Assembly: GCA_024281075.1 (NCBI GenBank) | Contig: JAMXLK010000079.1 | Span: 1 to 51,684, forward strand | Length of the DNA stretch: 51,684 nt | Source of the DNA: Vulcanimicrobiia bacterium | Lineage (GTDB): Bacteria; Vulcanimicrobiota; Vulcanimicrobiia; Vulcanimicrobiales; Vulcanimicrobiaceae | Direction of reading: 5' to 3' | Shown: positions 1 to 8,290 of the stretch, in pieces | Position numbering within the stretch: position 1 is the first letter of the stretch | Layout of the letters: each line of letters opens with the position of its first letter | Translations under genes and position numbers: made by a program | The notes under the pieces: model-generated | Seen by the model: the letters and a program-made list of their open reading frames with translations, nothing else | Database searches by the model: none | What the model was told of the DNA's origin: nothing

Positions 1-1063
1 GTTTTGCATTGCGCGTCTGAAGCATGAAGAGCTTGCCGCGCTCCACCGTAAACTCCAGATCTTGAACGTCGCGGTAATGGCGTTCGAGCCTCGTTGCAAT
101 CTCGGCGAACTGCTCGTAAACCTTCGGCTGGCGTTTTGCAAGATCGGCGATCTTTTCGGGCGTTCGAATGCCGGCGACGACGTCTTCGCCTTGCGCGTTG
201 GTCAAATATTCGCCGAACAGCGCGTGCTCGCCCGTGTTGGGGTTACGGGTAAAGGCCACGCCGGTTCCCGAATCGTCGCCCATGTTGCCGAAAACCATCT
301 CCATGATGTTGACGGCGGTGCCCCAATCGTCGGGAATCTTGTTGTAACGGCGGTAATCCACCGCGCGCTTTGAGTTCCAGGAGTCGAACACCGCCTCGAT
401 CGAGCCCTTGAGCTGCCCGTGCACGTCTTGCGGGAAATCGTTGCCGCTTCGCTCGCGCACGATCACCTTGAACTCCTCCACCAGCCGTCTCCAGCTGGCC
501 GCATCGATTTCGGCGTCCATCGCAATGCCGAGCGACGTTTTCGTCGCCTCGATCCGTTCTTCGAAGTGCTCCTTTTCGATGCCGAGCACGACGTTGGAGT
601 ACATCATGACGAATCGCCGGTACGCATCCCAAGCGAAACGTTCGTTTGAGGTGAGGCGCGCAAGACTCTCGACGGTCTCGTCGTTCAGCCCGAGATTCAG
701 AATCGTGTCCATCATACCGGGCATCGAAATGCGGGCGCCGCTGCGAACCGAGACGAGCAACGGGTTCGCCACATTGCCGAAGCCTTTGCCCGTGCGCGTT
801 TCGAGCTCGCGCATCGCCGCGTCTATTTGCTCTTGCAAACCGTCCGGAAAGACGCCGCCCGTCTCATAGAACCGCAAACACGCCGCGGTCGTAATCGTGA
901 AGCCGGACGGAACCGGCAAGCCCGCGGACGTCATCTCCGCAAGCCCTGCGCCCTTGCCGCCGAGCATATTACGCATCGAGTTCGGATCCGATGCGTTACG
1001 CAACGCTTCGCCTTCGTCGAAGAAGTACACATACTTCGTTTTTCGTTCGGCCTGAACCGTCAT
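1..1063 (-). CDS. ppdK: pyruvate, phosphate dikinase, N-terminal part (cut by window edge)
   Basis: PPDK interconverts pyruvate, ATP and phosphate with phosphoenolpyruvate, AMP and pyrophosphate in the cytoplasm. About 354 N-terminal residues are visible and the reading frame runs off the left edge. The ATP-grasp (PPDK_N) region is unmistakable: GGKGAGLAEM near residue 35, then RSGARISMPGMMDTILNLG, then GNMGDDSGTGVAFTRNP. The ATG at 1063-1061 overlaps the glyS stop as ATGA, so translation is probably coupled. A glyS-ppdK neighbourhood is also known in other bacteria. The phosphohistidine and PEP-binding domains lie outside the window. Confidence 0.96.
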   Translation of the reverse strand, partial: MTVQAERKTKYVYFFDEGEALRNASDPNSMRNMLGGKGAGLAEMTSAGLPVPSGFTITTAACLRFYETGGVFPDGLQEQIDAAMRELETRTGKGFGNVANPLLVSVRSGARISMPGMMDTILNLGLNDETVESLARLTSNERFAWDAYRRFVMMYSNVVLGIEKEHFEERIEATKTSLGIAMDAEIDAASWRRLVEEFKVIVRERSGNDFPQDVHGQLKGSIEAVFDSWNSKRAVDYRRYNKIPDDWGTAVNIMEMVFGNMGDDSGTGVAFTRNPNTGEHALFGEYLTNAQGEDVVAGIRTPEKIADLAKRQPKVYEQFAEIATRLERHYRDVQDLEFTVERGKLFMLQTRNAK

Positions 1064-2406
1064 CGCTCCAACCTCTCTCGCAGATACGCGCCGAGGGTAT
1101 CGGCGGCGGTGCGTTCTTGTCGCATCGTATCGCGATCGCGCACCGTCACGCTGCCGTCGTCGAGCGTCTCGTAATCGACGGTGACGCAGAACGGCGTCCC
1201 AATCTCGTCCTGCCGCCGGTAGAGCTGCCCGATATTACCTTCGTCGTACTGCGTGCGAAACACCGGACGCAGCGCCGCTTCGATCGCGCGGGCGCGAACG
1301 ACGAGCTCCGGCTTGTTGCGAGCGAGCGAGAAGACCGCGACTTGAACCGGGGCGAGCAGCGGATGGAACCTCAGCACCGTTCGCTCCGTCTCCTTGCCGT
1401 TGGGATCTACGCTGCGCTCGCGCTCGTATGCGTCGATCAAAAACGTCAAGACCGTCCGATCCATACCGGCCGAGCTCTCGATCAACAGCGGCGTGTAGTG
1501 CGACTTCGTCGCTTCGTCGAAAAACTGCAGATCTTTTCCGGAGAGTTTGACGTGCGCATCCAGGTCGTACGTACCGCGATGTGCGATCGACTCCAGTTCG
1601 CCCCAGCCCCACGGGAAGAGGTATTCCACGTCGATCCCGGCCCGAGCGTAATGTGGACGCTCGGCCTCGGTGAGCTCGTAGAATCGCAACCGTTCCGAGG
1701 CGATCCCGTATTGCGCGTACCACGCCTTGCGGCGCTCGACCCACTCACGAAACGCGTCCATGTCCTTGCCGTCGTCGGGAACGAAATATTCGAGCTCGGC
1801 TTGTTCGAACTCGCGCAACCGGAACGTGAAGTTTCCGGGTGTGATCTCGTTGCGGAACGATTTACCGATCTGAGCGACGCCGAAGGGCGGCCGCTTTCGC
1901 GCGGTCTGATAGATATTCTTGAAGTTCACGAAGATGCCCTGAGCCGTCTCCGGCCGCAGGTATGCCATCGCCGACGTATCCTCCATCGGGCCGATCCACG
2001 TTCGCATCATCAGATTGAAGTTTCGGGGATCGGTAAACGAGTTTTTGCTGCCGCAGTCCGGACACTGTGAACGGTCTGACAAGTGGTCGGCACGGAAGCG
2101 GTGCTTGCAGACTTTGCAATCGATCATGACGTCATGGAATGCGTCGACATGCCCTGAGGCTTTCCAGACGAGCGGATGCATAACGATCGACGAGTCGAAC
2201 GCGACGACGTCGTCGCGCAGCTCGACCGTATCGCGCCACCAGGCATCCTTGACGTTACGCTTGAGCACGGCGCCCAGCGGCCCATAATCCCAAAAGCCGT
2301 TGATGCCGCCGTAAATCTCGCTGGACTGGAAGATAAACCCGCGGCGCTTTGCCAGCGCGGTGATTTCCTCCATGGTGACGCGCTGCGCCGACGTTGCCGC
2401 TTCCAT
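1060..2406 (-). CDS. glyS: glycyl-tRNA synthetase (dimeric class II type)
   Basis: This enzyme charges tRNA-Gly. The sequence has the single-chain GlyRS signature: an N-terminal SSEIYGGINGFWDYGPLG, a CxxC...CxxC zinc-like insertion (CKVCKHRF, then CPDC), RPETAQGIFVNFKN, and class II motif 2 KSFRNEITPGNFTFRLREFE. The C-terminal anticodon-binding domain is also present. Length is 448 residues from ATG 2406; an in-frame start at 2439 would overlap the upstream glycosyltransferase by 23 bases. The 10-base gap to that gene and the ATGA overlap with ppdK suggest one operon. This single-chain form differs from the two-subunit glyQS enzyme. Confidence 0.96.
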   Translation of the reverse strand: MEAATSAQRVTMEEITALAKRRGFIFQSSEIYGGINGFWDYGPLGAVLKRNVKDAWWRDTVELRDDVVAFDSSIVMHPLVWKASGHVDAFHDVMIDCKVCKHRFRADHLSDRSQCPDCGSKNSFTDPRNFNLMMRTWIGPMEDTSAMAYLRPETAQGIFVNFKNIYQTARKRPPFGVAQIGKSFRNEITPGNFTFRLREFEQAELEYFVPDDGKDMDAFREWVERRKAWYAQYGIASERLRFYELTEAERPHYARAGIDVEYLFPWGWGELESIAHRGTYDLDAHVKLSGKDLQFFDEATKSHYTPLLIESSAGMDRTVLTFLIDAYERERSVDPNGKETERTVLRFHPLLAPVQVAVFSLARNKPELVVRARAIEAALRPVFRTQYDEGNIGQLYRRQDEIGTPFCVTVDYETLDDGSVTVRDRDTMRQERTAADTLGAYLRERLER

Positions 2407-2416
2407 CGAGCCTAGG

Positions 2417-3568
2417 TTATGGCGCTTGGTCGAAAACACCCGCCGAGTAACGGCGTCCGCGCCACGTCACGCCGCGTCCGCCGTGCCACGCAACGAGCGA
2501 CGTCGCAAATATTACGAGCGTCATCGCCAGCCCGAGCGGCACCGCGAGGCCCGAGGCCGGCCGAAAGCGCATAGCGCGCATGGCAAACTCACCGGCGGCG
2601 AGCACGGCGCCCATTGCGAGAGCGAGCGCGGCCGCGGGCCACCACGCCGCACGCGCGATCAACACGATCAACAGCAGCGGCGAAAGCGGCGAGACGCACG
2701 CGATGAGCGTAACGCCCGCTACTGCGCGCGCCGTGTGCCCGCGCGCGCCCACTGCAAAATTCTTTACGAATCCTTGCCAAAGCTCGCCGAACGAACGGTA
2801 CATCCGCGTCCGCACCAGCGCGTTCGAGCCGGCCAAAACGGTGCGGAAGCGGCCATCGCGCTTGAAGAGCCGCGCCAACTCGAGATCCTCGGCAATCTCG
2901 GCGCGCACGGCGGCGTGACCGCCGATCGCATCGTACGCCGCCCGGCTCACGAGCACGTACTGACCGTTGAAGATCGCGGTGTCGGGCTTACGCGGATCGT
3001 TGACGTCGTCGAGCGCGCCGACGCCGAGTAGGATCACGAAGAGAATTGTGGGCAGAAAGAGCCGCTCGGCCAGCCCTACGGTTTCCTGATCGGTGAGCAA
3101 ACTCACGACGTCGTAGCCGCCATCGATCGCGTACTGCTGCGCCGACGCGGCGGCGAGCGAATCGTGGACGGTGTCGGCGTCGGTAAAGAGCAGCCATGCC
3201 GCACGGGTGTGCCGAACGCCTTGGGTTAACGCCCAGGACTTTCCGATCCAACCCGCTGGAATCGGCTGCCCCGCGACCACGCGCAAACCCCTCTCTTCGG
3301 CGGCAATACGATCGAGGATCGTGCGCGTTGCATCGGTCGACTGATCGTCCACCACGATCACTTCGCAATCGGGGTGGCGCGTGACCAAAAGCGAGCGAAC
3401 GCAGCGCTCGATGCGATCGGCTTCGTTGCGTGCGGGAACGATGATTGAAAGGCTCGGAAGTGACGGATCCGGTTCCCTCGTTTCGATGCTCGTACGCGAG
3501 CGGCGAATGATGTCAAACTCCCGCAGTGCGAAGAGCAGATTCGCGAGAACGAGTATAGCGGTTAGCAC
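2417..3568 (-). CDS. membrane-anchored family 2 glycosyltransferase
   Basis: A GT-A fold glycosyltransferase: LSIIVPARNEADRIERCV and VIVVDDQSTDAT at the N-terminus, a DxD-type FTDADTVH, and EIAEDLELARLFKRDGRF (the ED acceptor motif). There is one N-terminal membrane segment and hydrophobic segments in the last ~100 residues. The architecture resembles glycosyltransferases of hopanoid or carotenoid modification (HpnB/CrtQ-like), but no substrate can be read from sequence. The start is uncertain: GTG 3568 overlaps the upstream stop by 7 bases and leads straight into the membrane segment, while GTG 3619 would add 17 residues. No terpenoid gene is adjacent. Confidence 0.85.
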   Translation of the reverse strand: MLTAILVLANLLFALREFDIIRRSRTSIETREPDPSLPSLSIIVPARNEADRIERCVRSLLVTRHPDCEVIVVDDQSTDATRTILDRIAAEERGLRVVAGQPIPAGWIGKSWALTQGVRHTRAAWLLFTDADTVHDSLAAASAQQYAIDGGYDVVSLLTDQETVGLAERLFLPTILFVILLGVGALDDVNDPRKPDTAIFNGQYVLVSRAAYDAIGGHAAVRAEIAEDLELARLFKRDGRFRTVLAGSNALVRTRMYRSFGELWQGFVKNFAVGARGHTARAVAGVTLIACVSPLSPLLLIVLIARAAWWPAAALALAMGAVLAAGEFAMRAMRFRPASGLAVPLGLAMTLVIFATSLVAWHGGRGVTWRGRRYSAGVFDQAP

Positions 3569-3954
3569 TGCTTGCGCAAAAACTCGGTCACCGCGCGTTT
3601 GCCGGCGCGCGCGAGCCACGCCTCTTCTATGACCGCTTTGAGCTCTTTTGCCGTAATCTTATCGAGCCGGATCAGCACGGCCGGGTATCCGTCGAAGTGC
3701 GGCGTCGTAAAGTAAATTTTCGAATTGCTGCGCAGCAGCGCTTCCTTCATCTCCAGATCGTGCGTGCGCGCACCCAGGATTGCTCCTTTCGGCGCGGCAT
3801 CGCCGAGCGCGGCCAGATCCGAGTTCAGCAGCGGACGCTCCCAAACGAAGAACTTCTTGTTGACGATCCACGCGCGCCAGCCACGGCCGGTCATTTCCCG
3901 GCTCGTCCCGGGTAAGGACATCGCGTATTTTTCAACATCGCGCCATGCTGCCAC
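3562..3954 (-). CDS. MmcQ/YjbR-like (DUF419) protein
   Basis: A soluble protein of about 130 residues with the MmcQ/YjbR layout: an early WRDVEKYAMSLPGTSREM segment, a middle KKFFVWERPL strand, an LRSNSKIYFTTPHFDGYPAVLIRL core, and a final helix pair (ELKAVIEEAWLARAGK). The family has a CyaY-like DNA-binding fold and no settled function. GTG 3954 is preferred because GAGAG lies just upstream and the protein then begins where family members do; ATG at codon 13 is an alternative. It is the first gene of the run leading to glyS-ppdK. Confidence 0.75.
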   Translation of the reverse strand: MAAWRDVEKYAMSLPGTSREMTGRGWRAWIVNKKFFVWERPLLNSDLAALGDAAPKGAILGARTHDLEMKEALLRSNSKIYFTTPHFDGYPAVLIRLDKITAKELKAVIEEAWLARAGKRAVTEFLRKQC

Positions 3955-4026
3955 ACGCGCTCTCTTCGCGCGAGGGTAGGTTCGCTCATCGTTCGAACCA
4001 CGTGCATCGACAAGGAGCATACTAGC

Positions 4027-4500
4027 ATGTTGAAGCTCGACTTTCTGAAGCGGCTCGGCTTCCTCGCATTGACCGGGCCTTTGGCGGCACTTCAAAGCCC
4101 GGCAAAGGCCGACGCGGCACAGAACGATGATCCCCTCGTCGGTCTGTGGGAAGGCGACGTTCGCGCCGGAGGCACGTCCTATCGGTACGTCTACGCGATT
4201 TCGCGCGGCGCTTACGTTGCGACTGGCAGCGTCGACGAAAATTTTATGGGCTTCAAGTACGGCCCGACGATGGGCACCTATACGCGCAGCGGCAACGGCT
4301 CCTACCGCTACCGCGAACGCGGTTACGTGTTCGATCTGAAGGGCCGTAACGTCGGCAGCTTCAGCAGCGCCGGAACGTTTCGGCTGAGCGCCGACGGAAA
4401 TACGTTCACCTCACCGGGCACCTTCACCCAATACGACGCGCAGTCAAAAAAAACGTCGAGTGAGCCTTACTCCGTCACGGCAAAGCGCATCACGCCATGA
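4027..4500 (+). CDS. small exported protein, unrecognised, lipocalin-like pattern
   Basis: 157 residues with an N-terminal signal peptide (hydrophobic LGFLALTGPLAAL, likely cleavage near AKADA). The mature part opens with LVGLWEGDV and alternates short strands (YRYVYAISRGAYVATGSV, GTYTRSGNGSYRYRERGY, FSSAGTFRLSADGNTF), the pattern of a small beta-barrel. AAGGAG at 4012-4017, nine bases before ATG 4027, fixes the start. I do not recognise a specific family. It resembles in style the other small G-x-W exported proteins of this window and is transcribed divergently from the MmcQ-like gene. Confidence 0.8.
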   Translation: MLKLDFLKRLGFLALTGPLAALQSPAKADAAQNDDPLVGLWEGDVRAGGTSYRYVYAISRGAYVATGSVDENFMGFKYGPTMGTYTRSGNGSYRYRERGYVFDLKGRNVGSFSSAGTFRLSADGNTFTSPGTFTQYDAQSKKTSSEPYSVTAKRITP

Positions 4501-4501
4501 A

Positions 4502-4891
4502 CTATAAAGGACTGCCGAACCACCAATGATGTCCTTCGATATCACGCGCGCCGTAGTCGTACATTCCGTACGGCTGGGCTGCCGGCTTGCTGTCGATGTC
4601 CGCTCCACCTGCTCGAGCACGTTCAAAGTGAGCATCGACGTCGTCCACTTGCACGTACGTGCCTCCGCTTACACCCGGCAGTGCACGGGGAGAAAACAGC
4701 TCGTGGCTGGGGGACACGCGATGCAGCCAAATCACGGCATCACCTGCCCGGACCTCCGCGTGCACGGCAATGCCTTGGTCATTTCGTTCGATGCCGCCCG
4801 ACGAAAATCCGAAAGCCTCGACTAGAAAGTCATGCGCCTCCGGTATGTTCTCGTACACCAGAAGAGTTATCAGTCGATTGATGGCCGGCAC
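4502..4891 (-). CDS. VOC (glyoxalase/bleomycin-resistance-like) family protein
   Basis: About 129 residues with the VOC beta-alpha-beta-beta-beta signature: an opening strand LITLLVYENIPEAHDFLVEAFGF, a central GGTYVQVDDVDAHFERARAGGADI, and the closing strand YGARDIEGHHWWF. The ending is typical of the PhnB/glyoxalase-like subgroup often linked to small-molecule modification. The start is taken as GTG 4891 because AAGGAGAAGG precedes it closely; the open frame extends to 4945, but that extension lacks family-like sequence and contains one copy of a 19-bp repeat. It converges on the exported-protein gene with one base between stops. Confidence 0.85.
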   Translation of the reverse strand: MPAINRLITLLVYENIPEAHDFLVEAFGFSSGGIERNDQGIAVHAEVRAGDAVIWLHRVSPSHELFSPRALPGVSGGTYVQVDDVDAHFERARAGGADIDSKPAAQPYGMYDYGARDIEGHHWWFGSPL

Positions 4892-4915
4892 GTCCTTCTC
4901 CTTATGTTCCAAGTT

Positions 4916-4934
4916 GCAGTAATGCGGCGCCTCG
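4916..4934 (+). repeat. 19-bp direct repeat, copy 1
   Basis: These 19 bases (GCAGTAATGCGGCGCCTCG) recur exactly at 5116-5134, 200 bases downstream. This copy is in the leader of the VOC gene and lacks the left half that makes the second copy a hairpin. Confidence 0.8.
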
Positions 4935-4958
4935 CTTCCTTGCATGCATTTTGCCCCG

Positions 4959-5001
4959 TCCTTCGACTCCGTTCGCTTCGCTCACTTCGCTCAGGATGAC
5001 A
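4959..5001 (+). repeat. dispersed CTTCGAC...GCTCAGGATGACA repeat
   Basis: An imperfect palindromic sequence starting TCCTTCGACTC, with internal TTCGCT/ACTTCGCT units, and ending GCTCAGGATGACA. Its ends match those of the 26-base repeat inside two lipoprotein genes (25292-25317 and 38323-38348). Sequences of this kind are widely dispersed between genes in several bacterial groups. It lies between the two 19-bp direct repeats. Confidence 0.6.
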
Positions 5002-5106
5002 CATTGCGCGTTCGCTCAAGATGCAACGGAACCAAAGCCCGTTGCGAAGTCGCTTGAGATGTGGTATCGTCGCCAACGTATCAGGTCGTCGACACATCGA
5101 AACGCA

Positions 5107-5134
5107 CGAGGCGCCGCAGTAATGCGGCGCCTCG
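5107..5134 (-). terminator. hairpin downstream of rlmN, probable terminator
   Basis: A perfect 12-bp stem (CGAGGCGCCGCA / TGCGGCGCCTCG) closes a GTAA loop. It sits 18 bases past the rlmN stop on the minus strand. The following T-tract is weak, so termination is likely but not certain. Its right half (5116-5134) is the second copy of the 19-bp direct repeat seen at 4916-4934. Confidence 0.55.
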
Positions 5135-5151
5135 TTACTCTTAGTGGCGCT

Positions 5152-6243
5152 TCACGATGACACGGTAGCGTGATGCGCCTTCGGCTGTGTCTCTGCCTGT
5201 AATTGGCCGCAGGCGGCGGCGATGTCGCGCCCCATATTCTGTCGCACGGTAACCGGCACTCCCGCCGCATCCAGAATGGCGGCGAAATCCCAAATGCGCG
5301 CGTTATCGGTTGCGGCATACGGGCCGTCCGGCGTCGTGTTATATGGGATGAGGTTCACGTGGTAGAGCCGCCCAGTCATAAGCGCGGCCAGTTCGCGCGC
5401 GCACTCGTCGGCATCGTTGATGCCGGCAAGCATGACGTACTCAAAGAAAACCTTGCGATTCGTCTTTTGAACGTGGCGTTCGCAGGCGGCCATCAGCTCG
5501 GCGAGCGGAAAGCGGCGGTTGACCGGCATCAGCCTAGACCGCAGCTCGTCGTTGGGCGCATGGAGCGAGATCGCGAGATTCACCTGCACGCGTTCGTCGG
5601 AAAAGCGGTCGATCTTATCGACGAGGCCCACGGTCGAAATCGTAATGTGCCGGTGGCCGAGCCCGAAGCCGGTCGGATCGTTCAATAGTGCGACGGCATC
5701 CATCACCGCCTCGTAGTTATGAAACGGCTCGCCCATCCCCATGAACACGACGTTCGTAATGCGCTTCTTCCGGCCGGCAAGCGTCCGTGCGAAAAAAAGC
5801 GCTTGTTCGAAGATTTCGGCGGCAGTCAGATTGCGATTGAACCCGCCTTGCCCCGTCGCACAGAAGGCGCACGCGAAGGCACAACCGGCTTGGGACGAGA
5901 TGCAGACGGTCGTCCTATCGCCGTAATGCTCCATCAGCACGGCCTCGACTTCTTTGCCGTCGCGCAGCCGGAAGAGTCCCTTTGTCGTCTGCTCGTCCCG
6001 CGATCGTTGCAGAGCGATCGACTCGAGCGACGAAAACGCGATCCCGCGAACCGTCAGCGCCGATCGCAGCTCCTTGGGAAGCGTCGTTACGTCTGCGGGG
6101 CTGCTCAGCAGCTCTTTAGTCGCGGCATGGTAGAGCTGGCGCAACCGGTACGGCTTGAGATCGTATTCGGCAACGAACTCGGCGACGTCGCCAAAACGTG
6201 CGCGCGTTACGACGTCGCGCAACCAAACGTCGATGGGATTCAA
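5152..6243 (-). CDS. rlmN: dual-specificity 23S rRNA A2503 / tRNA A37 C2-methyltransferase RlmN
   Basis: A radical-SAM methyltransferase for A2503 of 23S rRNA and A37 of some tRNAs. The CxxxCxxC cluster is C121, C125 and C128 (CAFACAFC). The two catalytic cysteines expected in RlmN are C114, seven residues before the cluster as in E. coli, and C345 (AACGQL) near the C-terminus. VVFMGMGEPFHNYEAV and ISTVGL are also present. Length of 363 residues is normal. ATG 6243 overlaps the udg stop as ATGA, placing it last in a ybjQ-udg-rlmN operon. The paralogue Cfr is less likely given this context. Confidence 0.96.
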   Translation of the reverse strand: MNPIDVWLRDVVTRARFGDVAEFVAEYDLKPYRLRQLYHAATKELLSSPADVTTLPKELRSALTVRGIAFSSLESIALQRSRDEQTTKGLFRLRDGKEVEAVLMEHYGDRTTVCISSQAGCAFACAFCATGQGGFNRNLTAAEIFEQALFFARTLAGRKKRITNVVFMGMGEPFHNYEAVMDAVALLNDPTGFGLGHRHITISTVGLVDKIDRFSDERVQVNLAISLHAPNDELRSRLMPVNRRFPLAELMAACERHVQKTNRKVFFEYVMLAGINDADECARELAALMTGRLYHVNLIPYNTTPDGPYAATDNARIWDFAAILDAAGVPVTVRQNMGRDIAAACGQLQAETQPKAHHATVSS

Positions 6244-6902
6244 AAGAGACTCGCTTGCGTAATCTCGATTGCCGGTTCCGGAACCGGCGGCTCGTCGAGT
6301 TTGGCCCGCACCGCTTTAAGATCGGCCCAGACGAGACGCTTCACGGCGCCGATCTCGCCGCCGGTTTGCCGGAGAATGTACGCCGGATGAAACGTCACCA
6401 TCAGCGGCGTATCGCGCGGCCCAATATACCACTGCCCCCGCATGCGCGTGATCTGAAAATCGCGTCCCAAGAACGACTTCGCGGCGGGAGCGCCCAGCGC
6501 AAGAATTATCTGCGGCGCGATGATTTCGATCTGTTCGTCCAGGAACGGCCGGCAGTTTTCCATCTCGTCGGCATCGGGAGCGCGATTACGCGGACCATTC
6601 GGACCCTGCAGCGTCGGCCGGCATTTGACCGTATTGCAAATGTAGACGTCGCCGCGCGGAAGACCGATGGCCGCGAGCATCCGATCGAGCAGCTGGCCCG
6701 CCTTGCCGACAAATGGCCGGCCGAGTTGATCTTCGGTTTCGCCCGGTCCCTCGCCGACAACCATCAGCCGCGCGCACGGATCTCCCTCGCCGTAAACGTT
6801 GTTGCGCCGTTCGTAACCGATCGTGCACTTTCGGCACGCGGCAGCGGCAATCGAGGCTTGCGCGAGAAGCTCTGCCCGGCGCGCTCGCTCGTCGCGATCC
6901 AC
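6240..6902 (-). CDS. udg: family 4 uracil-DNA glycosylase (Fe-S type)
   Basis: Removes uracil from DNA. Family 4 motifs are GEGPGETED (residues 50-58) and FHPAYILR with catalytic-loop His172. Candidate 4Fe-4S ligands are C23 and C26 (CRKC), C94 (VKCRP) and C117. Spacing between the last two is a little long because of a Gly/Pro/Asn-rich insertion (LQGPNGPRNRAP). The product is 220 residues, close to the thermophilic UDGa size. It lies two bases after ybjQ and overlaps rlmN by four, so the three genes are surely cotranscribed. The symbol is the generic one for this family. Confidence 0.93.
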   Translation of the reverse strand: MDRDERARRAELLAQASIAAAACRKCTIGYERRNNVYGEGDPCARLMVVGEGPGETEDQLGRPFVGKAGQLLDRMLAAIGLPRGDVYICNTVKCRPTLQGPNGPRNRAPDADEMENCRPFLDEQIEIIAPQIILALGAPAAKSFLGRDFQITRMRGQWYIGPRDTPLMVTFHPAYILRQTGGEIGAVKRLVWADLKAVRAKLDEPPVPEPAIEITQASLF

Positions 6903-6904
6903 GT

Positions 6905-7243
6905 TCAGCGCCGGTCCTTACTGACCGCGACTGCGCGTCCGAATGCGACGACCTGGCACGAACCGTCGCTGCCCTCGGAGACGAAGAACTGCAAGCCGAT
7001 GACGGCGTTGGCACCCATGGCATCGGCTCTGCGTCTTAGCCCGTCGAGCGCTTCGTTCCGAAGCTGCTCGGCGTCGCTCAAGAACTCGGTGCTCGACAAG
7101 CCGATGAGCATGCCGAGGCTTCGAAACGTCGAGCGCAAGCGGTTGCGAGGGCGCGACGCGCTGCCCGAAACGTGTCCGTAACTGCGCACCAAACGATAGC
7201 CGTCGACCTCGTCGAACGTGACGACGTCGTCCCGTGCGATCAT
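6905..7243 (-). CDS. YbjQ-like heavy-metal-binding-domain (DUF74/UPF0145) protein
   Basis: 112 residues with the YbjQ pattern: VTFDEVDGYRLVRSYGHVSGSAS at the N-terminus, a long helix with EALDGLRRRADAMGANAVIGL, and a closing strand containing VVAFGRAVAV. The family forms pentameric assemblies of unknown role; its metal-binding name is by similarity only. The central segment (RNRLRSTFRSLGMLIGLSST) is somewhat divergent. First gene of the ybjQ-udg-rlmN operon, divergent from the GT9 gene. Confidence 0.8.
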   Translation of the reverse strand: MIARDDVVTFDEVDGYRLVRSYGHVSGSASRPRNRLRSTFRSLGMLIGLSSTEFLSDAEQLRNEALDGLRRRADAMGANAVIGLQFFVSEGSDGSCQVVAFGRAVAVSKDRR

Positions 7244-7312
7244 CGCGCGGCGGCGAGCCTCGCACGTACCGGAAAGCAGGCGAGTACGAATTGCTGGGCG
7301 GAATGAGCGGGC

Positions 7313-8287
7313 ATGCCGGAGGTTTCACCGTCGGTGCTGATCATCCGCCTCGATGCAATCGGGGATGCGCTTGCGCTTACGCCGCTGCTCGCGGCGTTCC
7401 GGCGCCACGCGTTTTCAGTCGACGTCGTGCTGCAGCCCGAAAATGCCGACGTCTTCTCCACCCTCGCGGCCCGCGAAATCGTTATCGCACGTTTCGCGCT
7501 GCGCTCGAGCGCTCGTTCGAATCTGGCGGCGATCGAGAAGCTCGGAGAAGGGCTGCAACGACGCGCGTATTCGCACGTTCTCGTCGCGACCGAAGATCCG
7601 GGCGGGTACCGGCTCGCCGCCGCAGTCGGCGCGCCGGTGCGCGTCGGATTCGTCAACGCCGGCGGCAAGCCGTTGAAAAATTTCTGGACTGCGCGATTGC
7701 TCACGCACACGATTGCGCGAAGCGCGGGGCTCGACCTCAGCGCTCCGCACGAGTGCCAAGTGCTCTTCGAGCTCGGAGCGCCGCTGCTGCGCGGAGAAGG
7801 GCCGACGCGGGATCTCGCGGACCTTCGCCCGCTCGTGCTGGAACGCGAGCCGGAACCGGACGACCGCATCGCAATTCAGATCACCGACAAATGGGAGCGG
7901 CTCGGCGTTGACATCGCCGACGTCGTCGACTTGATTCGCCGAGCCGGCGAGTATGGCGATCTGCATCTCTTATCGTCTCAACGCGAAGCGCCGTACGCCC
8001 AACGAATCGCGGATGCGACCGGCCACGCCGTCAGCTTCTTCGCCGAGTTGGCTCCGTGGAAAAGCGCGATCGCTGCCGCGACTGCCGTCGTGACGCCGGA
8101 TTCGGGCGCGCTGCACGTCGCGGGGATGACGGGTACTCCGGTTGTCGCAATCTTCGCGCCGCAGCGGCAATACGCGCTGCAGGTTGCGCGTTGGGCACCG
8201 TGGGCGGCGCCGCATCGCATCGTTCAATCGCTCGACGGGTGGCCCGCACGCGCTACCGAAGCGCTGGCGCAGCTTGTCGCGGCGTAA
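7313..8287 (+). CDS. family 9 glycosyltransferase (heptosyltransferase-like)
   Basis: 324 residues with a GT-B fold. The N-terminal LIIRLDAIGDALALTPLLAAF matches the heptosyltransferase start. The C-terminal nucleotide-sugar site is TPDSGALHVAGMTGTPVVAIF. Such enzymes add heptose or similar sugars to cell-envelope glycans. The acceptor is unknown and no other LPS-core gene is adjacent. ATG 7313 was used; GTG 7334, behind GGAGG, would begin directly at the conserved strand and is a reasonable alternative. The stop lies three bases from the convergent DUF2079 gene. Confidence 0.85.
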   Translation: MPEVSPSVLIIRLDAIGDALALTPLLAAFRRHAFSVDVVLQPENADVFSTLAAREIVIARFALRSSARSNLAAIEKLGEGLQRRAYSHVLVATEDPGGYRLAAAVGAPVRVGFVNAGGKPLKNFWTARLLTHTIARSAGLDLSAPHECQVLFELGAPLLRGEGPTRDLADLRPLVLEREPEPDDRIAIQITDKWERLGVDIADVVDLIRRAGEYGDLHLLSSQREAPYAQRIADATGHAVSFFAELAPWKSAIAAATAVVTPDSGALHVAGMTGTPVVAIFAPQRQYALQVARWAPWAAPHRIVQSLDGWPARATEALAQLVAA

Positions 8288-8290
8288 GCA

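Noticed and set aside
991-2070. Long plus-strand open frame of 359 codons
   Set aside because: It is antisense to glyS and ppdK, whose family motifs are unmistakable; high GC keeps the opposite frame open.
3991-4015. GTTCGAACC resembling a tRNA T-loop
   Set aside because: No cloverleaf could be built around it, and it lies in a gene leader just before a Shine-Dalgarno.
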